This document shows, piece after piece, positions 6,724 through 15,171 of a DNA stretch of 23,676 bases. A program made the position numbers and the translations under genes. The notes under the pieces were generated by a model. It saw only the letters and a program-made list of their open reading frames with translations, made no database searches and was not told where the DNA came from. Source of the DNA: a virus. Location: the IMG/VR virus record IMGVR_UViG_3300007538_000190, positions 1 through 23,676 of that record; one strand, given 5' to 3'. Every line of letters starts with the position of its first letter. Position 1 is the first letter of the stretch.

Positions 6724-8235
6724 ATGGAAAGCGTCGAGAATTTAAAACTTAATGTTAGTAATATAAAAAGTGTATTGACTACATCAAATAAAAATTTGAA
6801 ACAGTTACAAATTAAAAAGACAAGTATATTAAGGAAACAAATACAAGGCGAAAAAAGATTTGAAAGAGAGAAAAAAATAGAGACCCCTAGAATTCCTGGA
6901 TCCGAACTTGCCAAAGGAATTGTAAGAAAAATTGCAAGTCCTGTTATGGGAGTATTTGATAGAATAATGGGATTTTTCAGTGCTATATTACTTGGATTTG
7001 TAGTTAATAATTTGCCAAAAATAATTGCAGAGTTGACTCCTATTTTTGAAACTATGAAACCAATATATGAAGGTTTTATGAAAGGATTGGGATTTGTGAT
7101 AAATGGAATAGGATTTTTGTATAATTCTGTTGCGCCATTATTTTTTAATGAAAATGAAGCACGAAATAATATTAAAACTGCAGAAGATACACTCAAATTA
7201 ATTGATAAGGATTTAGATGAAGGTTTTGAATTGTCAAAAGATAATGATAATACTGAATCTGAGACAACTCAAACTCAAGAAGTAAATAATTATACGGATC
7301 CTTCTACGCCTGTCATTCAACAACAAACTCAAGTAAAACCGGAAATACAAAAAAGAAATACTGGTGGTTTAGTAAACAAAAGACAAAATGCGAATCTTCC
7401 ACCAAGAAGAAATAATTATGAAAATGCAAAAACAAATCCTTTAAGGTTATTTGGAAAGGTAACAGAGCAAAACAGCGAAAATGTAAATCTATTTGAAAAA
7501 AATAATGATAAATTAGAAGAAATTGCAAAATTATTAAAATCATCAGAAAGGAAAAAATCTATTACTACTAATGATAATAAACCGGCAACTGATAATAAAG
7601 TTGTAATTAGTGATGGTAAAATTACCGGACAAATTGTTGGAAGAGTTGGGCATAGTGGGTATACGATCCCAGAAGGTCCAGAGGGTTCTCACATTCACAT
7701 TGAAACTGGAAGGGGGGAAGGAGGAGCGGGAGGAGAGATTCCTTCATCAGTTTTGAGTAATATTATTGTTGGTGGTAAACCATTGTCTGATTGGCCTCAA
7801 ACTTCAACAATTGGTGATGGTAGAGGGCACCGTGGATTGGATTATGGTATTCCGAAGGGGACACCAATTACTCTTAAAGGGGGATTGAAACTTGTTGATT
7901 ATGATACGGTTAGAGATCCAAGTGGATATGGAAATAATATAGTTATTGTGGATAAATATGGAAATTATTATTTAATTGCTCACTTATCCAGTGGACCAGA
8001 GAAATCTAAAGATGGTGAAGGTGGGCAGTTAAATAATAGTATAACATCTAGACAAATAATTCCTTTAAGTGACGAAATTAAGAAACAAATTATTATAGTT
8101 CCTGTAGAAAAGTTAGTGCCTATTGAAACTCCAGTTCCAGTTACTGGCAATTCTACAAAGGTCTATAGACCTGGTGGAGGAAAAGATTATGGTGGACGAC
8201 CTTTAAATCCCTGGCAAACGAGAGGACCTCAATAA
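6724..8235 (+). CDS. Tail protein with tape-measure-like segment and circularly permuted M23 endopeptidase
   Basis: The 503-residue protein has four parts. Residues 1-60 are charged and probably coiled coil. Residues 72-145 are hydrophobic and match the preceding gene product (SPVMGVFDRIMGFFSAILLG against TPVKGFFQKILDFFGAIITG). Residues ~150-300 are an N/D/Q-rich linker with a GGLV motif. Residues ~302-430 resemble an M23 (LytM-type) zinc endopeptidase. All expected residues are present: H369 and D373 in GHRGLDYG, H420 in YYLIAHLS, and H323/H325 in GSHIHIE. The order is changed: the HxH strand, normally last, precedes the HxxxD strand. Such an enzyme would cut peptidoglycan cross-links during DNA injection. 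The gene begins 3 bases after its neighbour and its stop overlaps the next start (TAATG). The family call is good; activity is inferred. Confidence 0.78.
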   Translation: MESVENLKLNVSNIKSVLTTSNKNLKQLQIKKTSILRKQIQGEKRFEREKKIETPRIPGSELAKGIVRKIASPVMGVFDRIMGFFSAILLGFVVNNLPKIIAELTPIFETMKPIYEGFMKGLGFVINGIGFLYNSVAPLFFNENEARNNIKTAEDTLKLIDKDLDEGFELSKDNDNTESETTQTQEVNNYTDPSTPVIQQQTQVKPEIQKRNTGGLVNKRQNANLPPRRNNYENAKTNPLRLFGKVTEQNSENVNLFEKNNDKLEEIAKLLKSSERKKSITTNDNKPATDNKVVISDGKITGQIVGRVGHSGYTIPEGPEGSHIHIETGRGEGGAGGEIPSSVLSNIIVGGKPLSDWPQTSTIGDGRGHRGLDYGIPKGTPITLKGGLKLVDYDTVRDPSGYGNNIVIVDKYGNYYLIAHLSSGPEKSKDGEGGQLNNSITSRQIIPLSDEIKKQIIIVPVEKLVPIETPVPVTGNSTKVYRPGGGKDYGGRPLNPWQTRGPQ

Positions 8236-9551
8236 TGAATGCAGCACAAGCAAGTATATTTGAAGAATTTATAATTACATCTGATGACGGAAGTAATTCT
8301 GTAAATCTTTATGATGGTCAGATAAGAATTATTAGTTTTGATTACTTTGAATCTATATTATCACCGTGCATTACTGGCACAATTATAATTTCTAGTGGAT
8401 CTGATGCTGCTGTATCGAGGGAAGATCCCCAAAATAGAGTAGGAAGTATATTATCGCATTTACCTCTTCGTGCAGGATCAATAATATCGACAAAAATACG
8501 CACAAAAAATGGAGTATTGAATTTTTCTGGAGATGATTATAAAGTTTTATATGTGACAAAGGTTGTTCCTCTAATCCAAGATTCTAATTCAGAAACAATA
8601 TCTATAAAGTTTACATCTAAAATTGGATGGTTAAATGAAACTACCAGAATTACACGATCATTTAATGGAAAAATTACCAAATCTGTAGAATCTATATTAA
8701 CAAAAGAATTGGGTATAAAATCTAATAAAATTTTTATTGAAGAAGCAATCAATAGTCTCACATTTACTGGAATGAGAAAGAGACCATTTGATTTATTAAT
8801 AGGACTTTTATTAAAACAATCTATACCCCCCAATACAGTAAATCCTGGTTATTTTTGTTATGAAACAAAGAGTGGATTTAATTATGTTTCTATTGATACT
8901 TTGATAAATCGAGAGGAATTTAAAATTCCTTATGAATATAATGGCAAAAATATATCATCTTTTGAAACTAAAGATGACAGTGCTGATTTTAAGGTAGCAA
9001 CATTTTCGACAGAAAAAGATCAAGATTTGTTGATGCAAATTAGATCTGGAATGTATGCTACAAAAAATTTATTTTTCAATCCACTAACTTTTAAATTTAC
9101 CGAAATTGACATATCTGTGATAACAAATTCAAAGTTTTCTTCATTGGGTAAAAAACAAAAACTTCCAAGAATTTTAGATCAAGATTTCAATGAGGGGAAA
9201 AAATATCATCGAGTTCAGTCTGCTATCCTAGATATAGGAAGTAATACAGAAGAAAAAACTCAAAATAATAATCCAGAACTTTACTATGCAGCAGGAACTA
9301 CTAGATATAATGCATTATTTTCTCAAATTCATAATGTAACAATTCCATCAAATATTTTACTTGAAGCTGGAGATTCGATTATTTTAAATATTGAAAGTAT
9401 ATCTAATGATAAGGTGCAAGGTGTTGATCAAGTTAAAAGTGGTAAATATATAATTAGGGGAATAAGGCATCATTTTACTCCTAAAGTATCTACTACTGGA
9501 TTAAAACTTATTCGCGATTCTTATGGATTACATTTTAGTAAGAGCAAATAA
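8235..9551 (+). CDS. Baseplate hub protein, gp27-like
   Basis: The 438-residue protein (T4 gp27: 391) follows the gp27 pattern: an N-terminal barrel with an ITGTIIISSG strand near 50, an LPLRAGSIISTKIRTKNG stretch near 75-92 as in hub proteins, an exchange of strands up to IKFTSKIGWLNETTRITRSF, then a helix-rich insertion starting KITKSVESILTKELGI (~150) and a second barrel ending in GDSIILNIES and KSGKYIIRGIRHHF near 380-415. In T4, a gp27 trimer forms the hub ring that adapts six-fold tube to three-fold spike and holds gp5. The next gene encodes a gp5-like OB-fold, the expected partner. The start ATG overlaps the upstream stop (TAATG), and the same overlap links it to the downstream gene. 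The fold call rests on pattern and context; overall identity to T4 gp27 is low. Confidence 0.72.
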   Translation: MNAAQASIFEEFIITSDDGSNSVNLYDGQIRIISFDYFESILSPCITGTIIISSGSDAAVSREDPQNRVGSILSHLPLRAGSIISTKIRTKNGVLNFSGDDYKVLYVTKVVPLIQDSNSETISIKFTSKIGWLNETTRITRSFNGKITKSVESILTKELGIKSNKIFIEEAINSLTFTGMRKRPFDLLIGLLLKQSIPPNTVNPGYFCYETKSGFNYVSIDTLINREEFKIPYEYNGKNISSFETKDDSADFKVATFSTEKDQDLLMQIRSGMYATKNLFFNPLTFKFTEIDISVITNSKFSSLGKKQKLPRILDQDFNEGKKYHRVQSAILDIGSNTEEKTQNNNPELYYAAGTTRYNALFSQIHNVTIPSNILLEAGDSIILNIESISNDKVQGVDQVKSGKYIIRGIRHHFTPKVSTTGLKLIRDSYGLHFSKSK

Positions 9552-10063
9552 TGGAAGGACTAAATTCGGCACAATTTAATTTTTATGGTTTGGGGACAAA
9601 TGAGTGGATAGGTATGATATTGCCCTTTGAATCCCAAAAAGATCAATCTACGGGAAAGAAAGGATTTGGTTTTCGTTATCGAGTGGCTATTATGGGTTAT
9701 CATCCACTTGATAATAGTATAACTGATGAAGAAATTACTTATGCCATAACTGGATTCTCACCTGCTGATGGCGGCGGCGGTGGATCGTGTTATAAAACAT
9801 CTAAATTGACTCAAGGAGATGTTGTTTTGGGTAAATTTTTAGATGGTGATAATAAACAATTGCCAATTATATTGCATGTTTTATGTAGAACGTCTGATAT
9901 ACAATATGGATATGGATCTGGTAGATTTGATCCAAAAACTGGATTTGTTGGAAGTAGAAAAAAGACATCATTAACAAAAAATCAAGAAACATGTGAACAA
10001 AAAGGAATATGCACGCCAAGACTAATACCTGGGAATGGGAAACAAGGTAGAACATCTCCATAA
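9551..10063 (+). CDS. Baseplate central spike OB-fold protein, gp5 N-domain-like
   Basis: The 170-residue protein contains a beta-barrel pattern: WIGMILPFESQ at ~18-28, FRYRVAIMGYHP at ~41-52, a Gly-rich FSPADGGGGGS loop, then LTQGDVVLGKFLDGDNKQLP and a final IILHVL strand. T4 gp5 has the same sequence of features in its N-terminal OB-fold (GRVRVRCVG, then LVPGTQVFGYFLDE, PVVLGSI), which binds gp27. Here the T4 gp5 lysozyme domain and the C-terminal needle are both absent. A separate downstream gene has a needle-like pattern, and lytic capacity appears to sit in the M23-containing tail protein. The C-terminal ~50 residues are polar and Cys/Lys-rich, with no known motif. The start overlaps the upstream stop codon (TAATG). 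Confidence 0.72.
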   Translation: MEGLNSAQFNFYGLGTNEWIGMILPFESQKDQSTGKKGFGFRYRVAIMGYHPLDNSITDEEITYAITGFSPADGGGGGSCYKTSKLTQGDVVLGKFLDGDNKQLPIILHVLCRTSDIQYGYGSGRFDPKTGFVGSRKKTSLTKNQETCEQKGICTPRLIPGNGKQGRTSP

Positions 10064-10066
10064 ATA
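10059..10066 (+). promoter_or_regulatory. Possible late promoter, T4-like CATAAATA
   Basis: CATAAATA, one mismatch from T4 TATAAATA, overlaps the stop codon of the OB-fold gene and lies 13 bases before the next ATG. The leader would be only about 7 bases. AT-rich sequence makes chance occurrence likely, so this is a weak call. Confidence 0.3.
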
Positions 10067-10079
10067 ATTCAAAAAATAT

Positions 10080-11570
10080 ATGTCAGTTTGTGCAGATCCT
10101 ATCAGTAATACATCTGGTCATGTAGTAATTCTTCCAGATCCTTGTAAAGATAATACCTTTGCGAAGGCAGAAGCATATCTGGAAAACTTTTTTGCTTTGG
10201 TAACAAAACCACTTGATTCATCCTCAAGTTTAGATCAAGAATTGAAAAAAACCGTGAAACTTCTTTCTATTGGTATGAAAGGTTTTGTAAATTCTGTTGT
10301 GGGAAGATTTCAAGATGAATTGATTGAAAGAATAAAAGGTGGACTTGCAGGACTGGAAAATGCAGTTAGATCTTCATATAAAGGAAATGAATTATTCAAA
10401 GCTCTTGATGAATTAGCAAAAAAACAAGGCGCTCAAATTGATCCAGTTGATAATCTGTTTAAGGCACTTGCTTGTTTGGCAAATAAGGTTACGGATGCCG
10501 CAGAAAAAATATTCACTGATTTGCTATCACAAGCAGTAAAAAATGTATTGAATGTCCCTATTTGTGCAGTTGAGCAAATATTGGGTGCATTTACTAATAA
10601 GATGATAGATATCATTGAGAGCACCGTTTCACCAATATTGGAACCGATTAAGAATGCATTAGAATTTGTTTTTGATGTAAGAGATTTTCTTGTTGGTGTA
10701 GTGAAAACATTGAGAAAGGTTGAAAATCTTTTAAATTGTAATGAGAAGAAAAAGTGTCCTCCATCTACAAAATATAAAATCAATCAAGGATTGTTGAGAG
10801 ATAGGGGAGAAGGAGAGCAGAAAGACGCCTTTGATAGAATATTTGCAAAAGGAGCACTGTCAAGAGGTGCTGCAAATCTTGCAAATGATTTTGAAAATCA
10901 ATATGGATCATGGTCTATATTTGGCGAGACCCTAGAAAATGCTGATCCAAATTCGGGTTGTTATACTGGAAATGTTGTCAGTTGTGGCACACCAAATGTA
11001 GAATTTTTTGGTGGTGATGGTGCAGGAGCATTTGGAAGAGTAATACTTGGCAATATTATTAATGAAGTTGATAGTGAAGGTGTAATTGATTCTGCACAAA
11101 GGACTGCAAGTATTGTTGGTGTAGAAATTCAAGATCCCGGAAGTGGATATACAACTCCACCAATTGTATCTTTTACTGATGCATGTGATAAGGGATATGG
11201 TGCATATGGCAGAGCAAACATAGATACAAATCCTAGTTCTCCAACTTATGGTCAAGTTACTTCTATAAGTATTATTAGTAAAGGAGAAAATTACCCAACG
11301 GAAGGTCTTATTGAAGATCCATTATACATTGAAGATATTGTAATTGAAAATCCCGGATCTGGATACTCTGAAGGTGATTCTGCTCAAGGGATTAAATTAA
11401 CAATTCGTGATGGTCAAATTGTTGACACTGAAATTGAAAACTTAGGATACAATGGATTGCCTGACCTAAATATCAACAGTAACACTGGGTTTGGAGCTGT
11501 GCTAAGACCAATAATGGCAGTTGTTCCGCCACAGAGAGAAGTTATTCAAGTTATAGATTGTGTGAGGTAA
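10080..11570 (+). CDS. Virion structural protein with PGSGY repeats
   Basis: The 496-residue protein has two halves. Residues ~25-230 are predicted helical, with long amphipathic stretches (SLDQELKKTVKLLSIGMKGF, then AVKNVLNVPICAVEQILGAF) and scattered cysteines, as in parts that line or plug the hub. Residues ~340-490 hold beta repeats of a type frequent in cyanophage structural proteins: IQDPGSGYTTPPIVSF near 350, SISIISKGENYPTEG near 395 and IENPGSGYSEGD near 422. I recognise no enzyme motif. The gene lies between the OB-fold spike protein and the needle-like protein, so a place at the baseplate centre or tip is likely. No T4 gene is an obvious counterpart. The call as structural is firm by context; the exact role is unknown. 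Confidence 0.75.
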   Translation: MSVCADPISNTSGHVVILPDPCKDNTFAKAEAYLENFFALVTKPLDSSSSLDQELKKTVKLLSIGMKGFVNSVVGRFQDELIERIKGGLAGLENAVRSSYKGNELFKALDELAKKQGAQIDPVDNLFKALACLANKVTDAAEKIFTDLLSQAVKNVLNVPICAVEQILGAFTNKMIDIIESTVSPILEPIKNALEFVFDVRDFLVGVVKTLRKVENLLNCNEKKKCPPSTKYKINQGLLRDRGEGEQKDAFDRIFAKGALSRGAANLANDFENQYGSWSIFGETLENADPNSGCYTGNVVSCGTPNVEFFGGDGAGAFGRVILGNIINEVDSEGVIDSAQRTASIVGVEIQDPGSGYTTPPIVSFTDACDKGYGAYGRANIDTNPSSPTYGQVTSISIISKGENYPTEGLIEDPLYIEDIVIENPGSGYSEGDSAQGIKLTIRDGQIVDTEIENLGYNGLPDLNINSNTGFGAVLRPIMAVVPPQREVIQVIDCVR

Positions 11571-11573
11571 CAT

Positions 11574-12104
11574 ATGGCAAATTCTGATAGTTTATATCGA
11601 GAGGTTTGTAGTCCAAAATTAGTTATTGAGTCGAATTCTGAAGAGCAAACTACTGCCGGTAAATGTGCCTTTTCTATTAAAAGTGAAAACGAGTCTGGTA
11701 TTCGTTGCTCACAAGGATTGTATGAAAATGGGATGTTTCATCAAGGAACAGAAGGACGGTTTGAAATAGAGTGTGGAGATAAAAATAGAGATGGACAACC
11801 AGATTTTACTTTAATTGCACATAATGGCAATATTCATTTTAATGCTGATAGTGGATCATTCGTTGTAGGTGCAGAAACAATTACTTTAAAGGCAACAGAT
11901 GAAATTGTAATAGATGCTCCTTCAATTAGAATTGGAAATAATGAAGGGCAAACAAATAAAATTGAACTTCATGCACAAAATTTGATTCCTGTAGAGAATG
12001 GAAAAATAAAAAAATTTGAATTGAAAGAAGCACTAATGTCTTCAAGCACAGTTGCATCTTTTAAAGGGTCATTAGCTTCTGGAAATCCAAAATTAAAAGC
12101 ATAA
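11574..12104 (+). CDS. Needle-like beta-helical spike protein (gp5 C-domain/VgrG-like)
   Basis: The 176-residue protein has a central run of short alternating strands, GNIHFNADSGSFVVGAETIT, then LKATDEIVIDAPSIRIG, at ~82-125. Such strand-turn repeats are typical of the intertwined trimeric beta-helix of T4 gp5C and VgrG needles. The preceding part (QGLYENGMFHQGTEGRFEIECGDKNRDG) also has polar turns between strands. The C-terminal 50 residues are Lys/Ser-rich and not recognised. I see no PAAR motif for a metal-bound tip. A GAGGT site before the ATG is a good ribosome binding site. Together with the OB-fold gene it appears to supply what a single gp5 chain does in T4. The alternative is a general beta-solenoid structural protein. 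Confidence 0.6.
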   Translation: MANSDSLYREVCSPKLVIESNSEEQTTAGKCAFSIKSENESGIRCSQGLYENGMFHQGTEGRFEIECGDKNRDGQPDFTLIAHNGNIHFNADSGSFVVGAETITLKATDEIVIDAPSIRIGNNEGQTNKIELHAQNLIPVENGKIKKFELKEALMSSSTVASFKGSLASGNPKLKA

Positions 12105-12107
12105 AAA

Positions 12108-15100
12108 ATGGGAATACCAAGAATAAATCCAGATTTTTCTCAATTAGGTAATTCGATATTTGAAACCGTATATATTTACGATAAACTTTATGCGAATGAA
12201 ATTGTTGTAGATAACACAATTTTTACTGGTGATGTTAATCTTGATGTTTTACGAGTAAGAAAATATTTTAGTGTAGGTACTAAGGAAAAACTTTTAAATG
12301 TTAATGATAATACTAAAAGAATTGGAATTAACACATTAAATCCTGATAGATCAATTGTTGCGATTGGTAATGTTGGAATAGGAGGAACGGTTGATATTAA
12401 TGGTGGTAGGGTAGGTATTAATTCTGATTATATTGATCCAACAGGCAATAGAGTTCTTGAAGTTGGTGGAAGTATAAAGATCACAAAATACATTTATGAT
12501 CAATTTGATAAAAGAGGTAATAATACAAACGTTCTTTCTGTTGATGCAAATGGAATTTTCTGGAAAGAATTAAGTACAGAAGTTCAGGAAGGTGTCTTTT
12601 TACAAGAAGAAGGTGTTGAAGTAGGACAAGGGGTTTCTTTCACAAATATTAATTTCGTGGAGAGAAACAGTCTTGGTATTTTGACCGAGACTCTGGGAAT
12701 TACATCTTCCGGAATTTTAGGACTTGCCACTATATTTTCCAATGATTATTGGGGAAATGCAATAGGTGGTGACAAGGCAGTTGCCGATAATAACATTTAT
12801 AGAATGACCAATGTTGGTATTTTTACCAATAATCCATTAGTTGCACTACAGATTGGTAAAAATACTTCTGGTGTGGTTGCCATTACATCGGAGGGTAATC
12901 TTGGAATAGGAACTACAAATCCAAGATTTCCTTTGGATGTTTATGGCGGTGTCTCTATTAGTGGTGTAACAACTCTTGCATCTGATGGAGGTATTACAAC
13001 AACCGGTGGAGACTTATTTGTTGATAATGGTCTTTCTGTAGGAGGTGCTGCTACTATAGGAGGTGCTGCTACTGTAGGTGGTGAATTATTTGTTAAAGAT
13101 GATTTATCTGTTTTTGGTGGAGATATAAAAACTAATCAATCCACATTTAACTTATTAAACACCACTGTAACCACATTAAATCTTGGTGGTGCTGCAACTT
13201 CTATTGAGATAGGTAAGAATGATGCTACGGGCATTATAAGCATAAATTCTACGAAGGATTCAACCAGTAAAACAACAGGCGCATTAGTTGTTGATGGTGG
13301 TGTAGGAATTGCAAAAAGATTAACCGTAGATAATGTAAGTATTGCTAATACAGTTGGTGTTGGAAGTACTGCATATTTTGAGGATGAAGTTGATATTGAT
13401 GGCACTCTAATACTAAATTCTTTTATACAGGATGTTAATGATTCTACTGGTGGCGATAAAGATTATCGTCTTGCTGCAGTTGGAAGTGGTGTTTCTTGGA
13501 GACCTTCTGGTGTTCAAACAAAGAGAACTATTTGGGTTTCGGAGAGTGGTAACGATGCCAATAGTGGATTACTTGAGGGTGATGCAAAAAGAACAGTTGG
13601 TGGTGCAGCAGCAATAGCAGAAGCGAGTGATACAATTGTTATAAGACCCGGAACATATGATGAAAACAATCCAATTGGATTAAGAACTGACGTATCTGTT
13701 ACAGGTCAAGATTTGAGATTGGTTACAATCAGACCTCAAAATTTGATGCGTGATATTTTTCATGTAAGAAGAGGATGTCTCATTGAGAATTTGAATTTTG
13801 CCTGTAAAAATAATGATGGAGATCCAAATGACAATGGAGTAAGTGTTGCAAATACTGGAGGAGGAGCAGTTGCATTTCCTCCAACACAAACAGACATTGA
13901 TGCCGGGACTGCATATCAAGCGGTAAGTGGATTTACTGATGTTGGACCAGCAACAGAAGGTCCTACGGGAAGATGGAGAAGTCCATATATTAGAAATTGC
14001 ACAAACTTCATGACCAAAAGTATTGGCATGAAGATTGATGGTAATCATGCCACAGCATCAAGTGATGGTGCTAATTTGAAATCAATGGTTTGTGATTCAT
14101 TTACTCAATACAATGAAGCAGGTATTGGAGTATCACTTACCAATGAAGCATATGCCCAATTAGTTTCTATATTTACAATTAATAATGATATAGGAATTTA
14201 TGCTGATACTGGTGCTCAGTGTGATTTGACTAATTCTAATTCTTCCTTTGGAAATTATGGATTGGTTGCAGTTGGATTGGGAGCAACTCAATACACTGGT
14301 TTTGTTACTTCTAATACTGCTGGAGTTGCTTATGATTTTAATAACACCGATATTATAGTTGGCACTGCTGTTACCGACAGATCCAATGTATATCAAAGAC
14401 CTTTTGATGGGCAGGCAGTTTGGTTTGCGATTGATCTTGCAAACTATCCAGATGCAACTCCACCAAGTGGAAGCACAATACTTCCATCTCCTATGAGAGA
14501 AGTTGAGAGAATTGATTTAATACCTAATGCTACTGGTAACTCTGGATTTAGTGCTGCTTCTCCTCCTAATGTGATTATAGAAGATTTTGATGATACTTTA
14601 GTTGAACCTAAAGGTCCTCAATCTATTGCTGCTCAAGCAACTGCAACTGTAAGTGCAGGAGGATCCATTACCCAAATTAATTTAATTAGTAATGGTAGAA
14701 ATTATCTTCCAACTCAAAATATAGTTGTTAGTATTAATGGAAATACTGGAATTGCGACTGCTATCATGAAACCTATCTACTATACAGTTTCTGAAGCGGG
14801 CGATTTCAATTCTGTGGGTATGACGACTATAACCTTTAATGAATTTATACCATATGAATTATTTGAAGGAGATCCAATTTATTTTGCAAGAATAAGTCGT
14901 ATTCTTACATCTTCACATTCATTTGAATACATTGGTACTGGGACCACTATAAATAGTGCGTTACCCTTTGAGGGTGCAGTTCCAATCAAAGCTAATGAAG
15001 TTGATGCCAGAGATGGAGCACAAATTCCGTTTACTAGCACCGACCAAAAAGGAAATTTTGATATAGGAGAGGGGATACAAATCGACCAAACAACGTCAAC

Positions 15101-15170
15101 AATTAGAGGTAGAGATTTTAGTAGAGCAGTTCAGGCAGAAATTACACCATTAATACTTGCATTAAATTAA
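12108..15170 (+). CDS. Large tail/baseplate structural protein with right-handed beta-helix region
   Basis: The 1020-residue protein starts MGIPRINPDFSQLGNSIFET. Residues ~60-440 carry fibre-type motifs repeated along the chain (RIGINTLNPD, LGIGTTNPRFPLDVYG, GALVVDGGVGIAKRLTVDN), which are also found in the 2176-residue fibre. Around 475-600 lies a pectate-lyase-like start: IWVSESGNDANSGLLEGDAK, TIVIRPGTYDENNPI, then LRLVTIRPQN and CLIENLNF, the usual sign of a parallel beta-helix. The C-terminus has a conserved-looking segment (QKGNFDIGEGIQIDQ, IRGRDFSRAVQAEITPL). No catalytic residues for polysaccharide cleavage can be identified, so it may be a structural adhesin or may bind surface glycans. 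It follows the needle gene by 3 bases and precedes two further structural genes. No Shine-Dalgarno is evident. Confidence 0.75.
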   Translation: MGIPRINPDFSQLGNSIFETVYIYDKLYANEIVVDNTIFTGDVNLDVLRVRKYFSVGTKEKLLNVNDNTKRIGINTLNPDRSIVAIGNVGIGGTVDINGGRVGINSDYIDPTGNRVLEVGGSIKITKYIYDQFDKRGNNTNVLSVDANGIFWKELSTEVQEGVFLQEEGVEVGQGVSFTNINFVERNSLGILTETLGITSSGILGLATIFSNDYWGNAIGGDKAVADNNIYRMTNVGIFTNNPLVALQIGKNTSGVVAITSEGNLGIGTTNPRFPLDVYGGVSISGVTTLASDGGITTTGGDLFVDNGLSVGGAATIGGAATVGGELFVKDDLSVFGGDIKTNQSTFNLLNTTVTTLNLGGAATSIEIGKNDATGIISINSTKDSTSKTTGALVVDGGVGIAKRLTVDNVSIANTVGVGSTAYFEDEVDIDGTLILNSFIQDVNDSTGGDKDYRLAAVGSGVSWRPSGVQTKRTIWVSESGNDANSGLLEGDAKRTVGGAAAIAEASDTIVIRPGTYDENNPIGLRTDVSVTGQDLRLVTIRPQNLMRDIFHVRRGCLIENLNFACKNNDGDPNDNGVSVANTGGGAVAFPPTQTDIDAGTAYQAVSGFTDVGPATEGPTGRWRSPYIRNCTNFMTKSIGMKIDGNHATASSDGANLKSMVCDSFTQYNEAGIGVSLTNEAYAQLVSIFTINNDIGIYADTGAQCDLTNSNSSFGNYGLVAVGLGATQYTGFVTSNTAGVAYDFNNTDIIVGTAVTDRSNVYQRPFDGQAVWFAIDLANYPDATPPSGSTILPSPMREVERIDLIPNATGNSGFSAASPPNVIIEDFDDTLVEPKGPQSIAAQATATVSAGGSITQINLISNGRNYLPTQNIVVSINGNTGIATAIMKPIYYTVSEAGDFNSVGMTTITFNEFIPYELFEGDPIYFARISRILTSSHSFEYIGTGTTINSALPFEGAVPIKANEVDARDGAQIPFTSTDQKGNFDIGEGIQIDQTTSTIRGRDFSRAVQAEITPLILALN
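13041..13076 (+). repeat. 18-bp tandem duplication
   Basis: The unit ggaggtgctgctactata occurs twice in tandem, at 13041-13058 and 13059-13076, with one difference (ata to gta). It encodes GGAATI GGAATV in the shaft region of the 1020-residue protein. Confidence 0.85.
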
Positions 15171-15171
15171 T

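Noticed and set aside
6102-7196. Long minus-strand frames (162 and 169 codons) opposite the tape-measure-like genes
   Set aside because: They lie fully antisense to well-supported proteins, have hydrophobic low-complexity translations from complementary AT-rich codons, and lack ribosome binding sites.
12108-15170. Active pectate lyase or depolymerase in the 1020-residue protein
   Set aside because: The beta-helix signature is visible but I could not identify catalytic residues, so only a structural or binding role is stated.
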